Positions 20,001 through 34,870 of a DNA stretch of 64,000 nt are shown piece after piece. Within the stretch, counting starts at the first letter, position 1; each line of letters opens with the position of its first letter. The notes below the pieces were generated by a model, which saw nothing but the letters and a program-made list of their open reading frames with translations, did no database searches and had not been told where the DNA came from. This DNA comes from Macropodus opercularis (lineage: Eukaryota; Chordata; Actinopteri; Anabantiformes; Osphronemidae), in contig CM061093.1 in the NCBI GenBank assembly GCA_030770545.1, positions 372,001 to 436,000 of the forward strand, in the 5' to 3' direction. Position numbers and translations under genes: made by a program.

Positions 20001-23000
20001 TCAGTGATGCTTTAAGCTGCTGCGTCTTAATGCAAGCAATGCAAAATAAGTTTTTGTGCTAGATATGATCCAAATACATCCCTGAAGCAGGCAAACACCT
20101 TTAAAATGCATTTAAATCACTTTGATTGAAGTAGTGTTCTTTTGGTCTTAAATGTATAGAACAGGCGAGTCTAAGCGTTTTGGCACTGTTTCCAGCCTCA
20201 GTGATGCTTTAAGCTGCTGCATCTTAATGCAAGCAATGTGAATGAAGTTTCTGTGCTAGATATGATCCAAATACATCCCTAAAGCAGGCAAACACCTTTA
20301 AAATGTATTTTAATAACTTTGATTGAAGTAGTGTTCTTTTGGTCTTAAATGCATAGAACAGGCGAGTCTAAGCGTTTTCGCACTGTTTCCAGCCTCAGTG
20401 ATGCTTTAAGCTTCTGCAAATCTTAATGCAAGCAATGTGAATGAAGTTTCTGTGCTAGATATGCTAGATATGATCCAACACCTTTAAAATGCATTTAAAT
20501 CACTTTGATTGAAGTAGTGTTCTTTTGGTCTGAAATGCACAGAACAGGCGATTCTAAGCGTTTTGGCACTGTTTCCAGCCTCAGTGACGCTCTAAGCTGT
20601 TGGACTCTAATGCAAGCAATGCCAATGAAGTTTCTGTGCTAGATATGACCCAAATACATCCCTGAAGCAGACAAACACCTTTAAAATGTATTTAAATAAC
20701 TTTGATTAAAGTAGTGTTCTTTTGGTCTGAAATGCACAGAACAGGCGATTCTAAGCGTTTTGGCATTGTTTCCAGCCTCAGTGATGCTTTAAGCTGTTGC
20801 ATCTTAAGGCAAGCAATGCCAATTAAGTTTCTGTGCTAGATATGATCCAAATACATCCCTGAAGCATGCAAACACCTTTAAAATGCATTTAAAACACTTT
20901 GATTAAAGTACTGTTCTTTTGGTCTGAAATGCACAGAACAGGCAATTCTAAGAGTTTTGGCACTGTTTCCAGCATGAGTGATGCTTTAAGCTGTTGCATC
21001 TTAATGCAAGCAATGGGAATAAAGTTTCTGTGCTAGATATGATCCAAATACATCCCTGAAGCAGGCAAACACCTTTAAAATGCATTTAAATAACTTTGAC
21101 CAAAGTACTGTACTTTTGGTCTGAAATGCACAGAACAGGCGATTCTAAGCGTTTTGGCACTGTTTCCAGCCTCAGTGATGCTTTAAGCTGTTGCATCTTA
21201 ATGCAAGCAATGCCAATTAAGTTTCTGTGCTAGATATGATCCAAATACATCCCTGAAGCAGGCAAACACCTTTAAAATGCATTTAAAACACTTTGATTAA
21301 AGTAGTGTTCTTTTGGTCTGAAATGCACAGAACAGGCGATTCTAAGCGTTTTGGCACTGTTTCCAGCCTCAGTGATGCTTTAAGCTGTTCCATCTTAAGG
21401 CAAGCAATGCCAATGAAGTTTCTGTGCCAGATATGATCCAAATACATCCCTGAAGCAGGAAAACACCTTTAAAATGCATTTAAATCACTTTGATTGAAGT
21501 AGTGTTCTTTTGGTCTGAAATGCACAGAACAGGCGATTCTAAGCGTTTTGGCAATGTTTCCAGCCTCAGTGATGCTCTAAGCTGTTGGATTCTAATGTAA
21601 GCAATGCCAATGAAGTTTCTGTGCCAGATATGATCCAAATACATCCCTTAAGCAGGCAAACACCTTTAAAATGCATTTAAAACACTTTGATTAAAGTAGT
21701 GTTCTTTTGGTCTGAAATGCATGGAACAGGCGAGTCTAAGCGTTTTCGCACGGTTTCCAGCCTCAGTGATGCTTTAAGCTGCTGCATCTTAATGCAAGCA
21801 ATGGCAATGAAGTTTTTGTTCTAGATATGTTGCAAATACATCCTTGAAGCAGGCAAACACCTTTAAATTGCATTTAAATCATTTAGACCAAAGTACTGTA
21901 CTTTTGGTCTGAAATGCACAGAACAGGCGATTCTAAGCGTTTTGGCACTGTTTCCAGCCTCAGTGATGCTTTAAGCTGTTGCATCTTAATGCAGGCAATG
22001 CCAATGAAGTTTCTTTGCTAGATATGTTCCAAATACATCCCTGAAGCAGGAAAACACCTTTAAAATGCATTTAAATAACTTTGATTAAAGTAGTGTTCTT
22101 TTGGTCTGAAATGCATGGAACAGGCGAGTCTAAGCGTTTTCGCACGGTTTCCAGCCTCAGTGATGCTTTAAGCTGCTAAATCTTAATGCACCAATGCCAA
22201 TTAAGTTTCTGTGCTAGATATGATCCAAATACATCCCTGAAGCAGGCAAACACCTTTAAAATGCATTTAAATCACTTTGATTAAAGTAGTGTTCTTTTGG
22301 TATGAAATGCACATAACAGGCGATTCTAAGCGTTTTGGCACTGTTTCCAGCCTCAGTGATGCTTTAAGCTGCTGCATCTTAAGGCAAGCAATGTGAATGA
22401 AGTTTCTGTGCTAGATATTATCCAAATACATCCCTGAAGCAGGAAAACACCTTTAAAATGCATTTAAATCACTTTGATTGAAGTAGTGTTCTTTTGGTCT
22501 TAAATGCATTGAACAGGCGAGTCTAAGCGTTTTGGCACTGTTTCCAGCCTCAGTGATGCTTTAAGCTGTTGCATCTTAAGGCAAGCAATGCCAATTAAGT
22601 TTCTGTGCTAGATATTATCCAAATACATCCCTGAAGCAGGCAAACACCTTTAAAATGCATTTAAATCAGTTTGATTAAAGTAGTATTCTTTTGGTCTGAA
22701 ATACGCAGAACAGGCGATTCTAAGCGTTTTGGCACTGTTTCCAGCCTCAGTGATGCTTTAAGCTGTTGCATCTTAAGGCAAGCAATGTGAATGAAGTTTC
22801 TGTGCTAGATATGATCCAAATACATCCCTGAAGCAGACAAACACCTTTAAAATGCATTTAAATAACTTTGATTAAAGTAGTGTTCTTTTGGTCTGAAATG
22901 CACAGAACAGGCGAGTCTAAGCGTTTTCGCATGGTTTCCAGCCTCAGTGATGCTTTAAGCTGTTGCATCTTAATGCAAGCAATGGGAATAAAGTTTCTGT

Positions 23001-26000
23001 GCTAGATATGATCCAAATACATCCCTGAAGCAGGCAAACACCTTTAAAATGCATTTAAATCACTTTGATTAAAGTAGTGTTCTTTTGGTCTGAAATGCAC
23101 AGAACAGGCGATTCTAAGCGTTTTGGCACTGTTTCCAGCCTCAGTGATGCTCTAAGCTGTTGCATTCTAATGCAAGCAATGCCAATGAAGTTTCTGTGCT
23201 AGATATGTTCCAAATACATCCCTGAAGCAGGAAAACACCTTTAAAATGCATTTAAATCACTTTGATTAAAGTAGTGTTCTTTTGGTCTGAAATGCACAGA
23301 ACAGGCGATTCTAAGCGTTTTGGCACTGTTTCCAGCCTCAGTGATGCTTTAAGCTGTTGCATCTTAATGCAAGCAATGGGAATAAAGTTTCTGTGCTAGA
23401 TATGATCCAAATACATCCCTGAAGCAGGCAAACACCTTTAAAATGCATTTAAATCACTTTGATTAAAGTAGTGTTCTTTTGGTCTGAAATGCACAGAACA
23501 GGCGATTCTAAGCGTTTTGGCACTGTTTCCAGCCTCAGTGATGCTTTAAGCTGTTGCATCTTAATGCAAGCAATGGGAATAAAGTTTCTGTGCTAGATAT
23601 GATCCAAATACATCCCTGAAGCAGGCAAACACCTTTAAAATGCATTTAAATAACTTTGATTAAAGTAGTGTTCTTTTGGTCTGAAATGCACAGAACAGGC
23701 GAGTCTAAGCGTTTTCGCATGGTTTCCAGCCTCAGTGATGCTTTAAGCTGTTGGATTCTAATGCAAGCAATGCCAATGAAGTTTCTGTGCTAGATATGAC
23801 CCAAATACATCCCTGAAGCAGACAAACACCTTTAAAATGTATTTAAATAACTTTGATTAAAGTAGTGTTCTTTTGGTCTGAAATGCACGAACAGGCGATT
23901 CTAAGCGTTTTGGCATTGTTTCCAGCCTCAGTGATGCTTTAAGCTGTTGCATCTTAATGCACCAATGCCAATTAAGTTTCTGTGCTAGATATGTTCCAAA
24001 TACATCCCTGAAGCAGGAAAACACCTTTAAAATGCATTTAAATCACTTTGATTAAAGTAGTGTTCTTTTGGTCTGAAATGCACAGAACAGGCGATTCTAA
24101 GCGTTTTGGCACTGTTTCCAGCCTCAGTGATGCTTTAAGCTGTTGCATCTTAATGCAAGCAATGGGAATAAAGTTTCTGTGCTAGATATGATCCAAATAC
24201 ATCCCTGAAGCAGGCAAACACCTTTAAAATGCATTTAAATCACTTTGATTGAAGTAGTGTTCTTTTGGTATGAAATGTACAGAACAGGCGAGTCTAAGCG
24301 TTTTGGCACTGTTTCCAGCCTCAGTGATGCTCTAAGCTTTTGCATCTTAATGCAACTAATACCAATAAAGTTTCTGTGCTAGATATGATCCAAATACATC
24401 CCTGAAGCAGGAAAACACCTTTAAAATGCATTTAAATCACTTTGATTAAAGTAGTGTTCATTTGGTCTGAAATGCACAGAACAGGCGAGTCTAAGCGTTT
24501 TGGCACTGTTTCCAGCCTCAGTGATGCTTTAAGCTGTTGCATCTTAATGCAAGCAATGTGAATAAAGTTTCTGTGCTAGATATGATCCAAAATACATCCC
24601 TGAAGCAGGCAAACACCTTTAAAATGCATTTAAATCACTTTGATTAAAGTAGTGTTGTTTTGGTCTGAAATGCACAGAACAGGCGCGTCTAAGCGTTTTG
24701 GCACTGTTTCCAGCCTCAGTGATGCTTTAAGCTGCTGCATCTTAATGCAAGCAATGTGAATGAAGTTTCTGTGCTATATATGATCCAAATACATCCCTGA
24801 AGCAGGCAAACACCTTTAAAATGCATTTAAATCACTTTGATTAAAGTAGTATTCTTTTGGTCTGAAATGCGCAGAACAGGCGATTCTAAGCGTTTTGGCA
24901 CTGTTTCCAGCCTCAGTGATGCTTTAAACTGCTGCATCTTAATGCAAGCAATGCCAATTAAGTTTCTGTGCTAGATATGATCCAAATACATCCCTGAAGC
25001 AGGCAAACACCTTTAAAATGCATTTAAATAACTTTGATTAAAGTAGTATTCTTTTGGTATGAAATGCACAGAACAGGCGAGTCTAAGCGTTTTGGCACTG
25101 TTTCCAGCCTCAGTGATGCTCTAAGCTGTTGCATCTTAATGCAACTAATACCAATAAAGTTTCTGTGCTAGATATGATCCAAATACATCCCTGAAGCAGG
25201 AAAACACCTTTAAAATGCATTTAAATCACTTTGATTAAAGTAGTGTTCATTTGGTCTGAAATGCACAGAACAGGCGATTCTAAGCGTTTTGGCACTGTTT
25301 CCAGCCTCAGTGATGCTTTAAGCTGCTGCATCTTAATGCAAGCAATGCCAATTAAGTTTCTGTGCTAGATATGATCCAAATACACCCCTGAAGCAGGCAA
25401 ACACCTTTAAAATATATTTAAATCATTTAAACCAAAGTAGTGTTCTTTTGGTCTGAAATGTACAAAACAGGCGATTCTAAGCATTTTGGCACTGTTTCCA
25501 GCCTCAGTGATGCTTTAAGATGCTGCGTCTTAATGCAAGCAATGTGAATGAAGTTTCTGTGCTAGATATGATCCAAATACATCCCTAAAGCAGGCAAACA
25601 CCTTTAAAATGTATTTTAATAACTTTGATTGAAGTAGTGTTCTTTTGGTCTTAAATGCATAGAACAGGCGAGTCTAAGCGTTTTCGCACTGTTTCCAGCC
25701 TCAGTGATGCTTTAAGCTTCTGCAAATCTTAATGCAAGCAATGTGAATGAAGTTTCTGTGCTAGATATGCTGGATATGATCCAACACCTTTAAAATGCAT
25801 TTAAATCACTTTGATTGAAGTAGTGTTCTTTTGGTCTGAAATGCACAGAACAGGCGATTCTAAGCGTTTTGGCACTGTTTCCAGCCTCAGTGATGCTTTA
25901 AGCTGTTGCATCTTAATGCAAGCAATGTGAATAAAGTTTCTGTGCTAGATACGATCCAAAATACATCCCTGAAGCAGGCAAACACCTTTAAAATGCATTT

Positions 26001-26399
26001 AAATCACTTTGATTAAAGTAGTGTTCTTTTGGTATGAAATGCACAGAACAGGCGAGTCTAAGCGTTTTGGCACTGTTTCCAGCCTCAGTGATGCTCTAAG
26101 CTGTTGCATCTTAATGCAACTAATACCAATAAAGTTTCTGTGCTAGATATGATCCAAATACATCCCTGAAGCAGGCAAACACCTTTAAAATGTATTTTAT
26201 TAACTTTGATTGAAGTAGTGTTGTTTTGGTCTGAAATGCACAGAACAGGCGATTCTAAGCGTTTTCGCACGGTTTCCAGCCTCAGTGATGCTTTAAGCTG
26301 CTAAATCTTAATGCACCAATGCCAATGAAGTTTCTGTGCTAGATATGTTCCAAATACATCCCTTAAGCAGGCAAACACCTTTAAAATGCATTTAAATAA

Positions 26400-27000
26400 C
26401 TTTGATTAAAGTAGTGTTCTTTTGGTCTGAAATGCACAGAACAGGCGAGTCTAAGCGTTTTCGCATGGTTTCCAGCCTCAGTGATGCTTTAAGCTGTTGC
26501 ATCTTAATGCAAGCAATGTGAATGAAGTTTCTGTGCTAGATATGATCCAAATACATCCCTGAAGCAGGCAAACACCTTTAAAATGCATTTAAATAACTTT
26601 GATTAAAGTAGTGTTCTTTTGGTATGAAATGCACAGAACAGGCGAGTCTAAGCGTTTTGGCACTGTTTCCAGCCTCAGTGATGCTCTAAGCTGTTGCATC
26701 TTAATGCAACTAATACCAATAAAGTTTCTGTGCTAGATATGATCCAAATACATCCCTGAAGCAGGAAAACACCTTTAAAATGCATTTAAATCACTTTGAT
26801 TAAAGTAGTGTTCATTTGGTCTGAAATGCACAGAACAGGCGAGTCTAAGCGTTTTGGCACTGTTTCCAGCCTCAGTGATGCTTTAAGCTGCTGCGTCTTA
26901 ATGCAAGCAATGCAAAATAAGTTTTTGTGCTAGATATGATCCAAATACATCCCTGAAACAGGCAAACACCTTTAAAATGCATTTAAATCACTTTGATTAA
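26400..27000 (+). repeat. Monomer trio shared with 31.3 kb and 33.7 kb blocks
   Basis: The series TTTCGCATGG, then GCAACTAATACC, then CCCTGAAACAGG occurs here and again at 31360-31880 and 33720-34240. ACTAAT lies at 26709, 31623 and 33986, and CCCTGAAACAGG at 26951, 31865 and 34228. Offsets are 4914 and 2363 for both markers, so the blocks moved as units. Confidence 0.8.
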
Positions 27001-30000
27001 AGTAGTGTTCTTTTGGTCTGAAATGCACAGAACAGGCGATTCTAAGCGTTTTGGCACTGTTTCCAGCCTCAGTGATGCTCTAAGCTGCTGCATCTTAATG
27101 CAAGCAATGCCAATTAAGTTTTTGTGCTAGATATGATCCAAATACACCCCTGAAGCAGGCAAACACCTTTAAAATATATTTAAATCATTTAAACCAAAGT
27201 AGTGTTCTTTTGGTCTGAAATGTAATAAACAGGCGATTCTAAGCATTTTGGCACTGTTTCCAGCCTCAGTGATGCTTTAAGCTGCTGCGTCTTAATGCAA
27301 GCAATGCAAAATAAGTTTTTGTGCTAGATATGATCCAAATACATCCCTGAAGCAGGCAAACACCTTTAAAATGCATTTAAATCACTTTGATTAAAGTAGT
27401 GTTCTTTTGGTCTTAAATGTATAGAACAGGCGAGTCTAAGCGTTTTGGCACTGTTTCCAGCCTCAGTGATGCTTTAAGCTGCTGCATCTTAATGCAAGCA
27501 ATGTGAATGAAGTTTCTGTGCTAGATATGATCCAAATACATCCCTAAAGCAGGCAAACACCTTTAAAATGTATTTTAAAAACTTTGATTGAAGTAGTGTT
27601 CTTTTGGTCTTAAATGCATAGAACAGGCGAGTCTAAGCGTTTTCGCACTGTTTCCAGCCTCAGTGATGCTTTAAGCTTCTGCAAATCTTAATGCAAGCAA
27701 TGTGAATGAAGTTTCTGTGCTAGATATGCTAGATATGATCCAACACCTTTAAAATGCATTTAAATCACTTTGATTGAAGTAGTGTTCTTTTGGTCTGAAA
27801 TGCACAGAACAGGCGATTCTAAGCGTTTTGGCACTGTTTCCAGCCTCAGTGATGCTTTAAGCTGTTGCATCTTAATGCAAGCAATGCCAATTAAGTTTCT
27901 GTGCTAGATACGATCCAAAATACATCCCTGAAGCAGGCAAACACCTTTAAAATGCAATTAAATCACTTTGATTAAAGTAGTGTTGTTTTGGTCTGAAATG
28001 CACAGAACAGGCGATTCTAAGCGTTTTGGCACTGTTTCCAGCCTCAGTGACGCTCTAAGCTGTTGGATTCTAATGCAAGCAATGCCAATGAAGTTTCTGT
28101 GCTAGATATGACCCAAATACATCCCTGAAGCAGACAAACACCTTTAAAATGTATTTAAATAACGTTGATTAAAGTAGTGTTCTTTTGGTCTGAAATGCAC
28201 GAACAGGCGATTCTAAGCGTTTTGGCATTGTTTCCAGCCTCAGTGATGCTTTAAGCTGTTGCATCTTAATGCACCAATGCCAATGAAGTTTCTGTGCTAG
28301 ATATGTTCCAAATACATCCCTGAAGCAGGAAAACACCTTTAAAATGCATTTAAATCACTTTGATTAAAGTAGTGTTGTTTCGGTCTGAAATGCACAGAAC
28401 AGGCGATTCTAAGCGTTTTGGCACTGTTTCCAGCCTCAGTGATGCTCTAAGCTGTTGCATTCTAATGCAAGCAATGGCAATGAAGTTTTTGTTCTAGATA
28501 TGTTGCAAATACATCCTTGAAGCAGGCAAACACCTTTAAATTGCATTTAAATCATTTAGACCAAAGTACTGTACTTTTGGTCTGAAATGCACAGAACAGG
28601 CGATTCTAAGCGTTTTGGCACTGTTTCCAGCCTCAGTGATGCTTTAAGCTTCTGCATCTTAATGCAGGCAATGCCAATGAAGTTTCTGTGCTAGATATGT
28701 TCCAAATACATCCCTGAAGCAGGAAAACACCTTTAAAATGCATTTAAATCACTTTGATTAAAGTAGTGTTCATTTGGTCTGAAATGCACAGAACAGGCGA
28801 GTCTAAGCGTTTTGGCACTGTTTCCAGCCTTAGTGATGCTTTAAGCTGCTGCATCTTAATGCAAGCAATGTGAATGAAGTTTCTGTGCTAGATATGTTCC
28901 AAATACATCCCTGAAGCAGGAAAACACCTTTAAAATGCATTTAAATCACTTTGATTAAAGTAGTGTTGTTTTGGTCTGAAATGCACAGAACAGGCGATTC
29001 TAAGCGTTTTCGCACTGTTTCCAGCCTCAGTGACGCTCTAAGCTGTTGGATTCTAATGCAAGCAATGCCAATTAAGTTTCTGTGCTAGATATGATCCAAA
29101 TACATCCCTGAAGCAGGCAAACACCTTTAAAATGCATTTAAATCACTTAGATTAAAGTGGTATTCTTTTGGTCTGAAATGCGCAGAACAGGCGATTCTAA
29201 GCGTTTTGGCACTGTTTCCAGCCTCAGTGATGCTTTAAGCTGCTGCATCTTAATGCAAGCAATGTGAATGAAGTTTCTGTGCTAGATATGATCCAAATAC
29301 ATCCCTGAAGCAGGCAAACACCTTTAAAATGCATTTAAATCACTTTGATTAAAGTAGTATTCTTTTGGTCTGAAATGCACAGAACAGGCGATTCTAAGCG
29401 TTTTGGCACTGTTTCCAGCCTCAGTGATGCTTTAAGCTGTTGCATCTTAATGCAAGCAATGTGAATAAAGTTTCTGTGCTAGATATGATCCAAAATACAT
29501 CCCTGAAGCAGGCAAACACCTTTAAAATGCATTTAAATCACTTTGATTAAAGTAGTGTTGTTTTGGTCTGAAATGCACAGAACAGGCGATTCTAAGCGTT
29601 TTGGCACTGTTTCCAGCCTCAGTGATGCTTTAAGCTGTTGCATTCTAATGCAAGCAATGCCAATGAAGTTTCTGTGCTAGATATGACCCAAATACATCCC
29701 TGAAGCAGACAAACACCTTTAAAATGTATTTAAATAACTTTGATTAAAGTAGTGTTCTTTTGGTCTGAAATGCACGAAAAGGCGATTCTAAGCGTTTTGG
29801 CATTGTTTCCAGCCTCAGTGATGCTCTAAGCTGTTACATTCTAATGCAAGCAATGGCAATGAAGTTTTTGTTCTAGATATGTTGCAAATACATCCTTGAA
29901 GCAGGCAAACACCTTTAAATTGCATTTAAATCATTTAGACCAAAGTACTGTACTTTTGGTCTGAAATGCACAGAACAGGCGATTCTAAGCGTTTTGGCAC

Positions 30001-31310
30001 TGTTTCCAGCCTCAGTGATGCTCTAAGCTGTTGCATTCTAATGCAAGCAATGCCAATGAAGTTTCTGTGCTAGATATGATCCAAATACATCCCTGAAGCA
30101 AGAAAACACCTTTAAAATGCATTTAAATCACTTTTATTAAAGTAGTATTCTTTTGGTCTGAAATGCACAAAACAGGCGAGTCTAAGCGTTTTGGCACTGT
30201 TTCCAGCCTCAGTGATGCTTTAAGCTTCTGCATCTTAATGCAGGCAATTCCAATGAAGTTTCTGTGCTAGATATGTTCCAAATACATCCCTGAAGCAGGC
30301 AAACACCTTTAAAATGCATTTAAATAACTTTGACCAAAGTACTGTACTTTTGGTCTGAAATGCACAGAACAGGCGATTCTAAGCGTTTTGGCACTGTTTC
30401 CAGCCTCAGTGATGCTTTAAGCTGTTGCATCTTAATGCAAGCAATGCCAATTAAGTTTCTGTGCTAGATATGATCCAAATACATCCCTGAAGCAGGCAAA
30501 CACCTTTAAAATGCATTTAAAACACTTTGATTAAAGTAGTGTTCTTTTGGTCTGAAATGCACAGAACAGGCGATTCTAAGCGTTTTGGCACTGTTTCCAG
30601 CCTCAGTGATGCTTTAAGCTGTTCCATCTTAAGGCAAGCAATGCCAATGAAGTTTCTGTGCCAGATATGATCCAAATACATCCCTGAAGCAGGAAAACAC
30701 CTTTAAAATGCATTTAAATCACTTTGATTGAAGTAGTGTTCTTTTGGTCTGAAATGCACAGAACAGGCGATTCTAAGCGATTTCGCACTGTTTCCAGCCT
30801 CAGTGATGCTCTAAGCTGTTGCATTCTAATGCAAGCAATGCCAATGAAGTTTCTGTGCTAGATATGACCCAAATACATCCCTGAAGCAGACAAATACCTT
30901 TAAAATGCATTTAAATCACTTTGTCCAAAGTACTGTACTTTTGGTCTGAAATGCACAGAACAGGCGATTCTAAGCGTTTTGGCACTGTTTCCAGCCTCAG
31001 TGATGCTTTAAGCTGTTGAATCTTAATGCAAGCAATGCCAATTCAGTTTCTGTGCCAGATATGATCCAAATACATCCCTGAAGCAGGCAAACACCTTTAA
31101 AATGTATTTTATTAACTTTGATTGAAGTAGTGTTGTTTTGGTCTGAAATGCACAGAACAGGCGATTCTAAGCGTTTTGGCACTGTTTCCAGCTTCAGTGA
31201 TGCTCTAAGCTGTTGGATTCTAATGCAAGCAATGCCAATGAAGTTTCTGTGCCAGATATGATCCAAATACATCCCTTAAGCAGGCAAACACCTTTAAAAT
31301 GCATTTAAAA

Positions 31311-34300
31311 ACACTTTGATTAAAGTAGTGTTCTTTTGGTCTGAAATGCACAGAACAGGCGAGTCTAAGCGTTTTCGCATGGTTTCCAGCCTCAGTGATG
31401 CTTTAAGCTGTTGCATCTTAATGCAAGCAATGTGAATGAAGTTTCTGTGCTAGATATGATCCAAATACATCCCTGAAGCAGGCAAACACCTTTAAAATGC
31501 ATTTAAATAACTTTGATTAAAGTAGTGTTCTTTTGGTATGAAATGCACAGAACAGGCGAGTCTAAGCGTTTTGGCACTGTTTCCAGCCTCAGTGATGCTC
31601 TAAGCTGTTGCATCTTAATGCAACTAATACCAATAAAGTTTCTGTGCTAGATATGATCCAAATACATCCCTGAAGCAGGAAAACACCTTTAAAATGCATT
31701 TAAATCACTTTGATTAAAGTAGTGTTCATTTGGTCTGAAATGCACAGAACAGGCGAGTCTAAGCGTTTTGGCACTGTTTCCAGCCTCAGTGATGCTTTAA
31801 GCTGCTGCGTCTTAATGCAAGCAATGCAAAATAAGTTTTTGTGCTAGATATGATCCAAATACATCCCTGAAACAGGCAAACACCTTTAAAATGCATTTAA
31901 ATCACTTTGATTGAAGTAGTGTTCTTTTGGTCTTAAATGTATAGAACAGGCGAGTCTAAGCGTTTTGGCACTGTTTCCAGCCTCAGTGATGCTTTAAGCT
32001 GTTGCATCTTAATGCAAGCAATGTGAATAAAGTTTCTGTGCTAGATATGATCCAAAATACATCCCTGAAGCAGGCAAACACCTTTAAAATGTATTTAAAT
32101 CACTTTGATTAAAGTAGTGTTGTTTTGGTCTGAAATGCACAGAACAGGCGATTCTAAGCGTTTTGGCACTGTTTCCAGCCTCAGTGACGCTCTAAGCTGT
32201 TGGATTCTAATGCAAGCAATGCCAATTAAGTTTCTGTGCTAGATATGATCCAAATACATCCCTGAAGCAGGCAAACACCTTTAAAATGCATTTAAATCAC
32301 TTAGATTAAAGTGGTATTCTTTTGGTCTGAAATGCGCAGAACAGGCGCGTCTAAGCGTTTTGGCACTGTTTCCAGCCTCAGTGATGCTTTAAGCTGCTGC
32401 ATCTTAATGCAGGCAATGTGAATGAAGTTTCTGTGCTAGATATGATCCAAATACATCCCTGAAGCAGGCAAACACCTTTAAAATGCATTTAAATCACTTT
32501 GATTAAAGTAGTATTCTTTTGGTCTGAAATGCACAGAACAGGCGATTCTAAGCGTTTTGGCACTGTTTCCAGCCTCAGTGATGCTTTAAGCTGTTGCATC
32601 TTAATGCAAGCAATGTGAATGAAGTTTCTGTGCTAGATATGATCCAAATACATCCCTGAAGCAGGCAAACACCTTTAAAATGCATTTAAATAACTTTGAC
32701 CAAAGTACTGTACTTTTGGTCTGAAATGCACAGAACAGGCGATTCTAAGCGTTTTGGCACTGTTTCCAGCCTCAGTGATGCTTTAAGCTGTTCCATCTTA
32801 AGGCAAGCAATGCCAATGAAGTTTCTGTGCCAGATATGATCCAAATACATCCCTGAAGCAGGAAAACACCTTTAAAATGCATTTAAATCACTTTGATTGA
32901 AGTAGTGTTCTTTTGGTCTGAAATGCACAGAACAGGCGATTCTAAGCGTTTTGGCACTGTTTCCAGCCTCAGTGATGCTTTAAGCTGTTGCATCTTAATG
33001 CAAGCAATGCCAATTAAGTTTCTGTGCTAGATATGATCCAAATACATCCCTGAAGCAGGCAAACACCTTTAAAATGCATTTAAATAACTTTGACCAAAGT
33101 ACTGTACTTTTGGTCTGAAATGCACAGAACAGGCGATTCTAAGCGTTTTGGCACTGTTTCCAGCCTCAGTGATGCTTTAAGCTGTTGCATCTTAATGCAA
33201 GCAATGCCAATGAAGTTTCTGTGCTAGATATGACCCAAATACATCCCTGAAGCAGACAAATACCTTTAAAATGCATTTAAATCACTTTGTCCAAAGTACT
33301 GTACTTTTTGTCTGAAATGCACAGAACAGGCGATTCTAAGCGTTTTCGCACGGTTTCCAGCCTCAGTGATGCTTTAAGCTGCTAAATCTTAATGCACCAA
33401 TGCCAATGAAGTTTCTGTGCTAGATATGTTCCAAATACATCCCTGAAGCAGGAAAACACCTTTAAAATGCATTTAAATCACTTTGATTAAAGTAGTGTTC
33501 ATTTGGTCTGAAATGCACAGAACAGGCGATTCTAAGCGTTTTCGCACGGTTTCCAGCCTCAGTGATGCTTTAAGCTGCTAAATCTTAATGCACCAATGCC
33601 AATGAAGTTTCTGTGCCAGATATGATCCAAATACATCCCTTAAGCAGGCAAACACCTTTAAAATGCATTTAAAACACTTTGATTAAAGTAGTGTTCTTTT
33701 GGTCTGAAATGCACAGAACAGGCGAGTCTAAGCGTTTTCGCATGGTTTCCAGCCTCAGTGATGCTTTAAGCTGTTGCATCTTAATGCAAGCAATGTGAAT
33801 GAAGTTTCTGTGCTAGATATGATCCAAATACATCCCTGAAGCAGGCAAACACCTTTAAAATGCATTTAAATAACTTTGATTAAAGTAGTGTTCTTTTGGT
33901 ATGAAATGCACAGAACAGGCGAGTCTAAGCGTTTTGGCACTGTTTCCAGCCTCAGTGATGCTCTAAGCTGTTGCATCTTAATGCAACTAATACCAATAAA
34001 GTTTCTGTGCTAGATATGATCCAAATACATCCCTGAAGCAGGAAAACACCTTTAAAATGCATTTAAATCACTTTGATTAAAGTAGTGTTCATTTGGTCTG
34101 AAATGCACAGAACAGGCGAGTCTAAGCGTTTTGGCACTGTTTCCAGCCTCAGTGATGCTTTAAGCTGCTGCGTCTTAATGCAAGCAATGCAAAATAAGTT
34201 TTTGTGCTAGATATTATCCAAATACATCCCTGAAACAGGCAAACACCTTTAAAATGCATTTAAATCACTTTGATTGAAGTAGTGTTCTTTTGGTCTTAAA

Positions 34301-34870
34301 TGTATAGAACAGGCGAGTCTAAGCGTTTTGGCACTGTTTCCAGCCTCAGTGATGCTTTAAGCTGTTGCATCTTAATGCAAGCAATGTGAATAAAGTTTCT
34401 GTGCTAGATATGATCCAAAATACATCCCTGAAGCAGGCAAACACCTTTAAAATGCATTTAAATCACTTTGATTAAAGTAGTGTTGTTTTGGTCTGAAATG
34501 CACAGAACGGGCGATTCTAAGCGTTTTGGCACTGTTTCCAGCCTCAGTGACGCTCTAAGCTGTTGGATTCTAATGCAAGCAATGCCAATTAAGTTTCTTT
34601 GCTAGATATGATCCAAATACATCCCTGAAGCAGGCAAACACCTTTAAAATGCATTTAAATCACTTAGATTGAAGTGGTATTCTTTTGGTCTGAAATGCGC
34701 AGAACAGGCGCGTCTAAGCGTTTTGGCACTGTTTCCAGCCTCAGTGATGCTTTAAGCTGCTGCATCTTAATGCAAGCAATGTGAATGAAGTTTCTGTGCT
34801 AGATATGATCCAAATACATCCCTGAAGCAGGCAAACACCTTTAAAATGCATTTAAATCACTTTGATTAAA
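31311..34870 (+). repeat. Twelve-monomer higher-order repeat (2363-bp offset)
   Basis: Three rare markers keep the same spacing: ACTAATACC at 31623 and 33986, CCCTGAAACAGG at 31865 and 34228, and the CGCGT variant at 32346 and 34709. All three pairs are 2363 bp apart, 12 x 197 minus 1. The duplicated segment runs from about 31311-32500 to about 33674-34860. The intervening monomers at 32640-33660 are of other subtypes. Confidence 0.85.
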
